Positions 56,709 to 64,000 of a DNA stretch of 64,000 nucleotides are shown here, piece by piece. The first letter of the stretch is position 1. Every line of letters starts with the position of its first letter. The translations under genes were made by a program, and so were the position numbers. The notes beneath the pieces are model-generated. The model was not told the DNA's origin, searched no databases, and saw nothing but the letters and a program-made list of their open reading frames with translations. Source of the stretch: Carya illinoinensis (taxonomy: Eukaryota; Streptophyta; Magnoliopsida; Fagales; Juglandaceae); NCBI RefSeq assembly GCF_018687715.1, contig NC_056760.1, forward strand, positions 5,989,501-6,053,500, given 5' to 3'.

Positions 56709-59700
56709 TGTAACAGTCCGCTAGAAATTCAATTGTGAAATTTCTATTAACTTAGGAACCTCGTGAAAATCCCATAAGTTTTCACGAATCCATTAATCGT
56801 ATAGGTTTTTGTCTAACTACATAGTTAGTGTTATTATTTACTATGGTATCAGAAGTGTGTTTTTGATTATTGGAGATAGTTAGAAGTGTCAAAATGTATT
56901 ATGGTTTGTGCCATTAGACTCGGAGGGTTATTTAAAGTCTTATGGCGCAATAAAAATTTTTCATATTTTCAGACAAAACGTCTGTTCAAAACTGTAGATA
57001 TTATTGGATAAAAAGAAATATTTTGAGATAATTTTCATGAATATTATTGGGTAAAAATATTTTGAGTTGATTTTATAGATATTATTAGATAAAAATATCT
57101 TAAGTTGATTTTTTATAGATACTATTGGATAGAATATTATGAGATAATCTTTTATAGATATTTTGGGTAGGAGAAAACTACACTCAACTCTCAACTCCAG
57201 CCACATCTCTTCCATATCTCATCCATAAGTATCTCCAGCCACCTCTCCCCACGAAATTATCTTTATTTATACTTTCCATTGAAAAAATATCAAACACTCT
57301 CTCTCGGACAGCTTTTAGGAGGTCTTTTGCACACCCATTTCGAAGCTTTTGTAAGTGTTTTATCATAAAGTCTCCTAAATATAAGTTGTTCCTTTTTTAG
57401 TTTAATTTACATGGATATCTTATTTGCCCCATTTGAAGATCATTTGATCAGTCAAATATTGTGTAAACTATAGAAAAGTCATTCTGGGAGATAAATTGGA
57501 GAATATGTTATAGTTTGGAGTTTTTGACCAAGCTAATGGATAAATATTGGTCCGAAATTTTTATGGAGTATTGTTAACATGTATATGTGACTATTGGTTG
57601 AGGATTTTTGCATGATTAAAGGTTTTGATGAAAGATTTTCTTAGATTTAGAAACTTAGAAACTGGAAGAAGAAAAACAGTTTCTGTTTTGAAAAAGTTTA
57701 ACTCTTTGGTGGTCTAAACCTATTCTAATGACTTTAATAATTTTATTGGAGGATACTAAGTATCTTATATACATGTTATATTATTATTTTGAAGATATTT
57801 GATGTTAGTTTCAAATATATGAAATTTTATACAAACAGATATTCAAATAAGCCAAAGTGTGGATATTCTTGGCTAAATTTATGTTTTGGTTAATTTCTAA
57901 CCATGTGATCTTGAATTAGAAGATTATATATGTTTTAGGACATCTTTTTAAGCCATGTGATGGTTTGATTTGAAGATCATATATTTATAAGTCATAGATC
58001 AAGAGATTTATCAAAACTAGTTGAGGAAAAAGTTTCTGTTTTTGGACTAAGTGTAAAACCAAAAACTCCAAATGTTATTTTGTGATTTTGGTGACTTTAG
58101 TTTGATGATTTAAATGATGGTTGATGTTAGGATGATATTATGAATATGTTAGCAGTAAGATTTGATTTTTGAAATTCTTGGAGATGTTTTGATTTAAGGT
58201 TAAAACTTGTGATTCAAGTGCTTGGATCTTTTTACAAAACAGTTTGGTGTTAATTATTAGCTTTTTCTAAATGGATGTTTTAAGTATGGTTTTGAACTTA
58301 GAATTGGAATATGTTTGTTGCAAAATTTTGATTTAAGCATGAGTTTTGAAATTTGAAGGAATTGCAATAAAAATCAAGGGAAATGACCTATGGATGTTTC
58401 GGCCATAGTGTATTTTTCATAGTTATGTTTTGTTTTAAATTTTTTTGAGTTGATATTTAAGTTTAGGACAAAATTTACATGAGAAATGTAAATTTTGGAA
58501 ACTTTTAGAGTTAGTATGCAAAATCCTTAAGTTATGGGTAAAACGGTCATTTTCCCATATGTAGAGAGTAAAATAAAAATTTTACTCTTTAAGTTAGTAT
58601 TTTCCATATTTCAAATTATTAGTGATTTAGTTCTAACTTTTAGAATCACTAATTACAGTTCCTCGTGATCGCACTTGAAGTTTTATAAGAAACGCGGAGA
58701 TTGAGGTAAGTTTGCTTTTAACTTACTAGCAGTCTATTCATGTAATTGTCTATTATACAGAATTTATTCTGTCATCAATTTTTATCTGTTACATAATATA
58801 TTCTGTCATGTATTACTGTACCTTACAAGTACGTCATCCTAAGTATGCCATCTATTACATGTATGTCAAGTCATGTAATATTCACTGTTGCAAGTATGTC
58901 ATGTTAAATATATTGTCTATTATATGTTATGCCATGTTACGAAATATTTCTATCTCAAGTTAGTCATATATTTCAAGTTATGTTCAAGTCACGTTATGTT
59001 AGGTCAGGGTTTCAATCATTTCGTATTCCAGTCACATTTCATCTTGATTACTTATGTATACGGTCACAACAATTGTGACGTATACACTACGTGAGATACA
59101 GCAATTGTGACACGTAGAATACATGGGGCCATAACAACTGTGGAGTATGTATTTAAACAGTTAAAGAATAAGTTTCCGTAGAATACATGGGGCCACAACA
59201 ATTATGGAGTATGTATTTACACGTAGAATACATGGGGCCACAACAACTGTGGAGTATGTATTTTTCATGTTAAGTCAAGTTTGTGTAGAATACATGGGGC
59301 CACAACAACTGTGGAGTATGTATTTACACGTAGAATACATGGGGCCACAACAACTATGGAGTATGTATTTTTCATGTTAATTCAAGTTTCAAAGCAAGTT
59401 CATGCTAAGTCAAGTTTCAGATCAAGTTCATGTCAAGTCAAGTTCAGTTCATGTTTCAATTTAAGTTATGTCAATTATGCTATGTTGTACTCCAAGTTAT
59501 GCTTTAATTACTTATGAATTTGATTATACATTTATGCTTTTACTGTCATCCATACATCATTAGCTTGTGTGGAAGTTTTTTGTTAATTTACTGAGATTTG
59601 TAATCAAATCTCACTTTGGTAGTTCCAACTACCATTCCCCCCGAATGGTAGATCTTGTTACAGGACCTAAAGGAGAATCAGGAGCTGATCAACTAGACAC

Positions 59701-60062
59701 AGTTGACTAAGTGACGGTGCGACATAAATGTTGATATAGTAATTAACGTAAATTACTACTTGTACGATTAAGTTGCATCTATACTACTTTTTGGATCATA
59801 ACCATTTTGAACTAGTGTTGTGATCTTAGTTGTTCAATGGATTTTTATGTATGAAGTATGTTTTAAGCATTTGGGATATTTTCAATTTAGTGCATAGTAT
59901 TGCTAAAGAAAACATTTATCCGCTGCGAATATTGCATATTCTTAGATGCATGTTAGGAATATTGCATCTTATATGTCATGAACGGGGGTAAGTAACCTTG
60001 TGTTGCATGTCTAGACGCTTCAAATGTCCGTCCGATCCCAAACGGAATTTGGGGGCGTCACA
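56709..60062 (+). mobile_element. Solo LTR (3.35 kb) of the chromodomain gypsy family
   Basis: It runs TGTAACAGTCCGC to GGGGCGTCACA, homologous along its length to the minus-strand LTR at 646-3944, with about 95% identity in the first 80 bp by eye. Flanks CTTGC (56704-56708) and CTTGT (60063-60067) form a 5-bp TSD with one mismatch. There is no internal region or second LTR, so the internal part was lost by LTR-LTR recombination. It contains both arrays found in the other LTR. No coding function. Confidence 0.9.
59041..59375. repeat. Hairpin repeat array in the solo LTR
   Basis: Five full units GAATACATGGGGCC..AACAA.T.TGGAGTATGTATTT begin near 59117, 59180, 59222, 59287 and 59333. A diverged palindromic unit sits at 59056-59085 (GTATACGGTCACAACA then ATTGTGACGTATAC). 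The array is orthologous in position to 1332-1576 but with different copies and spacing, so units have been gained or lost since divergence. Confidence 0.88.
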
Positions 60063-61194
60063 CTTGTAATCACCTTACACGTGGTGATTCAACTATTCCC
60101 TGTGTAGAATACTTTCTACACACACAAGGGTTATACACACCATTTTACTGATACAAGAGCTGATAGTGGGTAAATTATTAGAAAACACTCCTCAATGAGT
60201 GATATAAGAACAATACAGCACAAACTATATCTCTCAAAATGAATAAGGATTAAGGCTCAACGTTTAGAGAAGAGAGAATAAAAGTTTTGAATGAATGTTG
60301 TATGCTCTTGGTGTTGTAAATGTGAAGTTCTCAAATGATCTATGTATAAGCATATGAGACTTCATATTTAAATTTAAAAAGATTCACATATCAAAGACAA
60401 GATCATTCACTTTTTCAAAAAATTCAAATAAAAGGTTCTTCTTTTTCAATTGTCAAAGACAACATCATTCATTTTTAAAAAATTTCAAACCTAATCTTTT
60501 ACTTTTAGCATATGACAAAAGGAGCATACTTTGCTTTTCAAAATCTTCAAACTGAATCTTTTTACTTTTTGCATATGACAAAAGGAATACATTTTATTTT
60601 TCAAATATTTCAAACAAAAGCATCTACATTTTGCATAAGTTAAAAAAAAACATCAATCACTTTTGAAAATATTCAAATAAAACATGCACATGTGAAAGAT
60701 GATAATCAATCATCTTTAATATTTTCAAAGTTTAAACCTTTAATCATGTAATGCACATGTGAAAGATGACAATCAATCATATTTCATAATTTTTAAATTT
60801 AATTTTCAAAATATTCATGCACATGTTGAAAATGTATTTTACTGCTTTATGATAAAATATTAATTTTAAGTCTTAATCCTACTTTCAAATTTTTAAGAGA
60901 TTTATAACATTACTCTATGACTTTTAATGTGAATTTGTTCCCTTCTTACTCATGTTTGTTTCCTTGATGTGCTTGACTTCATTGTGTAGATAACTTGAGT
61001 TTGTGACTCCTTTATTGTTTGAATTCATTTGCTATCATCAAAATCCATGTGTAGATATATAATTACACAAAACTTGAAACCTTTAGTTCAATAAAATATA
61101 ATATTTTATATAAATATATTTTTATAAAATAATTATAAAAATAATATCATTTTACATAAATACAGTATTTTAAATTAGTCTCATTTTAAAATAT
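60063..61194. other. Right part of the interrupted repeat and AT-rich spacer
   Basis: 60063-60340 continues the 56.4-kb repeat. 60370-60860 contains degenerate internal repetition: TTTTTCAAAATTTCAAA, ATATGACAAAAGGA and CATGCACATGTGAAAGATGA each recur at least twice. No coding region was seen. Confidence 0.4.
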
Positions 61195-61414
61195 GGACAA
61201 TGCTAGAGTGCCTATCAAATATGTCCACCAAATGTGCACACTATTACAAATGTATTTTTTTCTGTTATTTTTCTTTAAGCATTTTTTAAACATCCTTAAC
61301 CATTAAGAAAAAAAAAACAAAAGATCATTAATAGTCAATTCCTTAATCATTGAAAAAAAAAATCTAAATAAACATGTATGATAGACATATTTAATAGTCA
61401 TATTATCATTTTCC
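61195..61414. mobile_element. Second Mutator-like MITE with perfect 9-bp TSD
   Basis: 220 bp. Ends GGACAATGCTAGAGTGCCTATCAAATATGTCC and, on the other strand, GGAAAATGATAATATGACTATTAAATATGTC are imperfect TIRs. TSD TTAAAATAT lies at 61186-61194 and 61415-61423. It shares the GGANAATG terminal motif with the element at 56069-56313. Confidence 0.75.
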
Positions 61415-61423
61415 TTAAAATAT

Positions 61424-63370
61424 AGGTAATCTATCAAAATGGCTTCCTATATATACCCCATTTGTATATTGCAAGTACACGAATTAATCCTACTTTCTCT
61501 GGCACCTTCTGGCTTAGAATTAGAGCATTGCCATTAGTGTTTGCATATGCATGTGCAAAGATATATTTACATAATATGACCTTTAATTTTATTACATTGG
61601 ATTATGCATCTCTATAATTTTACATACCTATTAACAGTATTTCTACAAATGTGAAAATTTACTATTTACTCTACAAATCCTATTTTACTAATTATCTCTC
61701 TCTTTCTCTCTCTCTACCAATGGGATTTATTTTCATCTCGAGACCTCTCTGTTCTCCCCCACACGGTTCCTCTTCTCCATCCCTCTCTTGACTCAGACAA
61801 CTCCAACGAAAGAAAAAACCTGTGCACCTCACTCTCATTATGGTTGTCAACAAACTTTGTAAGAGCTCTGGACTCATCACGATCAGGGTTATGTATGATT
61901 TTCTCCCTCTATTTCTTTATTTTCTCTCTGGCCTAGTTCACAATCTCTATTTCTTCATTTCAAAATTATTAATTATGGAATTTTTGCCAAGGATTCAGTC
62001 TCCTATAAGGATGGTGCATTTCCTCCATTGCCACTAATTTGGAAATCACCATTGCCGCTGCATTACTTTGTGTTTTCTGATCTACTACCTAGGGTAAATA
62101 AAACATGATGCTCTCAATTTGCCTAGAGATTTTTATTACATAAATTGCAATTTTTTAATTGTTGTTTGGATGCTTTGTTTAATCTAAATTAAGGTTTTGA
62201 TTTTTGAACTGATTTTAGGTTTGAATTTAGGGTTTTGATTTTCTGATTTTTGTAAATGGGTCATTTGATTCTTGTAAACATGTAGGGGCATAACAGAGTA
62301 TTTTGTTGCTTTATCCACTGGTTTTTTTTAATCTAGATTACCTTCCAATTTTCTGTTCTTGGTTTTAGAGTATGGTTTCGATAATGTTGCTATTTTGACC
62401 ACTCTTTGCAGTGTGTTTTTGCACCTATAATCACAATATTTATCAGAAATGTTTGGTATAATTAGCATGAATTTTGTCATTAGAAATGTTTGGTATAATC
62501 ACTATGCTGCTATTATCTAATTAGAATGTGATTTTAGACAGAATTTGCGTGTATCATCACAATGCTTAGCATTACAATATTTTTGGCCTGTTTTAATTAG
62601 CTTGGAGTTGCTGTTAGGAAACTTTTTTTAATCTTGAGGTTTTTTCAGTTGTTGTTTATACTTGATTGTAATTTGTTGTTGATTTTACTAACCCTATGTT
62701 ATAATGTATTGTTTTAATTGCCAATATAACTATGAGTATATTAATTTATATTGTTGAATGATAAACACTTTGTCCTTCAATACAAATGTTCTGTTATAAT
62801 GTGGTGTTTTATTAACATTTTATCATTCAATATTTTATTGAATGGTGAACACTTTAATTTATGAGGATCCCTTATTCACTACACTTTGTGAAAGTGGTGA
62901 GGGTACTATTAACAACCCTCCTATGAATATTGCAAATGTTGATGTCTAAGCAATACAAACCCAACGAAAAAAAAGGGCACCTAAATAAATATCCAATGGG
63001 GTGTGTCATTTATTATAGAGGAATATAGTCTCCTCATTTCAGCTTAGTATAACATTAGTATAGATTCCATACGAGAGATTGACCAAACCTTCATATAATT
63101 GTAGAGTAGAATTTATAATTACTACTCTGCTTATAAAAAAAGCTAACGGTCAAGAATGATTTATACCTTCTTTAACCAATCTATGATCAACCATTCAAAA
63201 ATGCATCAATAAATTTTGTGGTTCCATGGCTTAAGTTGAAATAATGCATCCAAGTGGTGCGATCGAGCTAGAGAAGGTATAATGGTTTTTTCAATGTTTT
63301 ATTGTTCTAATTATTAAGAATTTGTTCTAGTGATTGTTCTACTATTTTGTAAATTGGTAAGACAAAAATT
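61424..63370. other. Region with promoter/5' UTR-like CT tract but no recognised gene
   Basis: 61694-61715 is a CTCTCTTTCTCTCTCTCT tract followed by a less AT-rich stretch (61720-61880), which would suit a 5' UTR. 62210-62290 has TTTAGGTTTGAATTTAGGGTTTTG. No conserved protein motif or credible exon series follows. It may be the decayed start of a gene or TE whose coding remnant is at 63371-63930. Confidence 0.3.
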
Positions 63371-63930
63371 TTGTACCAAGAAATCCAAAAAATCAACTTC
63401 AACATGAATCATTGTTATAATCTTTTGAGGCACCAACAGAAATGGGAAGCACACATGAAGAGCATAAGAAGAAAAGACAATATCTCATGTTCAAATATTA
63501 CTCCAAACTCAATAAGATTACGGAAAGACATGAAAAATGTGCTCATAGATTGTGAAAAATCGCTGAGCAACAGGGAAGAAAAAGAAAGAGATAAATAAGA
63601 AAAATGTAAGGAAGGACATGATAATGAATTTAATGAGGCTTTAAGGCAAATGAAAGATGACAGGAAGATTTGTATGTTGGAGAGAAGAGAATCAATAATG
63701 AAATTTGACAATAATAGATTTAAGTTACTATTTGTTAAGAAAAGAAAACTTGAAATAGAAATTAAGGCTGAAGAAAATATATCTAAATTAGTAACTCTTA
63801 AAAAGAGAAAAACTAATATAGAAATTATGAAATTGGATATTGATTCTATGAATTCTGTGCAGTAAGAGTATTTCTATAATTTTCAAATGGAAATCATTGA
63901 GGAACGAAGAAATAAGGTCATATCTTGTAC
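63371..63930 (+). pseudogene. Coiled-coil coding remnant, possibly NAM-associated C-terminal-domain type
   Basis: Two same-strand readings (63371-63598 and about 63600-63865) encode Lys/Glu-rich sequence: LRHQQKWEAHMKS, ALRQMKDDRKICMLERRESIMKF, KRKLEIEIKAEENISKLVTLKKRKTNIEIMKL. The pattern resembles the charged C-terminal helix of plant trihelix/NAM-associated proteins often linked to Harbinger-type or multicopy families. The reading is broken by a stop near 63598 and has no convincing start, so it is called a remnant. The assignment rests on composition and layout only. Confidence 0.35.
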
Positions 63931-64000
63931 ATAGTTGTATGCTTCATTTTGTGTAGTTTTTGATAAATTTGTTTTGACTATGTGATGATATGTTTTGGGT

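Noticed and set aside
1..64000. A novel multi-gene defence, biosynthetic or signalling system
   Set aside because: Only three unrelated conserved host genes are present. All other coding segments are recognisable retroelement remnants or too weak to interpret.

Overview
This is nuclear DNA of a flowering plant: genes with many GT-AG introns, AT-rich introns and spacers, and dense nested retrotransposons. An AT-rich repeat with GAGATGAG-like ends (32.8-33.1 kb and 47.2-47.6 kb) resembles repeats I associate with Fagales, and Juglandaceae would fit. That placement is an impression from memory, not a search result.

Three host genes can be assembled exon by exon. (1) MED16/SFR6, Mediator subunit 16, plus strand, 9419-31318, 16 coding exons, about 1,240 aa. 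(2) TRAPPC13, a TRAPP vesicle-tethering subunit, plus strand, 33976-41845, 12 coding exons including a 15-nt micro-exon, 439 aa. (3) An aluminium-induced/TSJT1-like protein (DUF3700), minus strand, 44349-43207, four exons, 255 aa. All three reading frames stay open across the inferred splices, so all appear functional. They do not form a pathway; they are simply neighbours.

The rest is mostly transposon. From 1 to 9026 lies a minus-strand Ty3/gypsy element (5' LTR, PBS, gag, protease, start of RT). It is interrupted by a second, chromodomain-type gypsy element (646-6697, exact 5-bp TSD) with a 3.3-kb 3' LTR, a 218-bp remnant of the 5' LTR and an inverted internal pol segment. MED16 begins 392 bp beyond the outer LTR. 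Its 9.3-kb seventh intron holds two L1-type LINEs in opposite orientation, one inserted in the 3' tail of the other, both with readable TSDs, plus a 105-bp LINE-tail insertion. Another deleted LINE, a SINE and several very short LINE-tail insertions lie in other MED16 introns. TRAPPC13 introns carry a LINE fragment, a SINE with an internal 132-bp tandem duplication, and a partial exon duplication that looks protein-coding.

From 44.5 to 64 kb the DNA is AT-rich, with no intact gene recognised: a decayed Ty1/copia element (50.4-54.25 kb), several MITE-like elements (two with perfect 9-bp TSDs), a 3.35-kb solo LTR related to the one at 646-3944 but inverted, and a weak coiled-coil coding remnant at the right edge. 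I found no sign of a novel multi-gene system. The most interesting material is the transposon rearrangements, the exon duplications and the hairpin repeat arrays in the gypsy LTRs.
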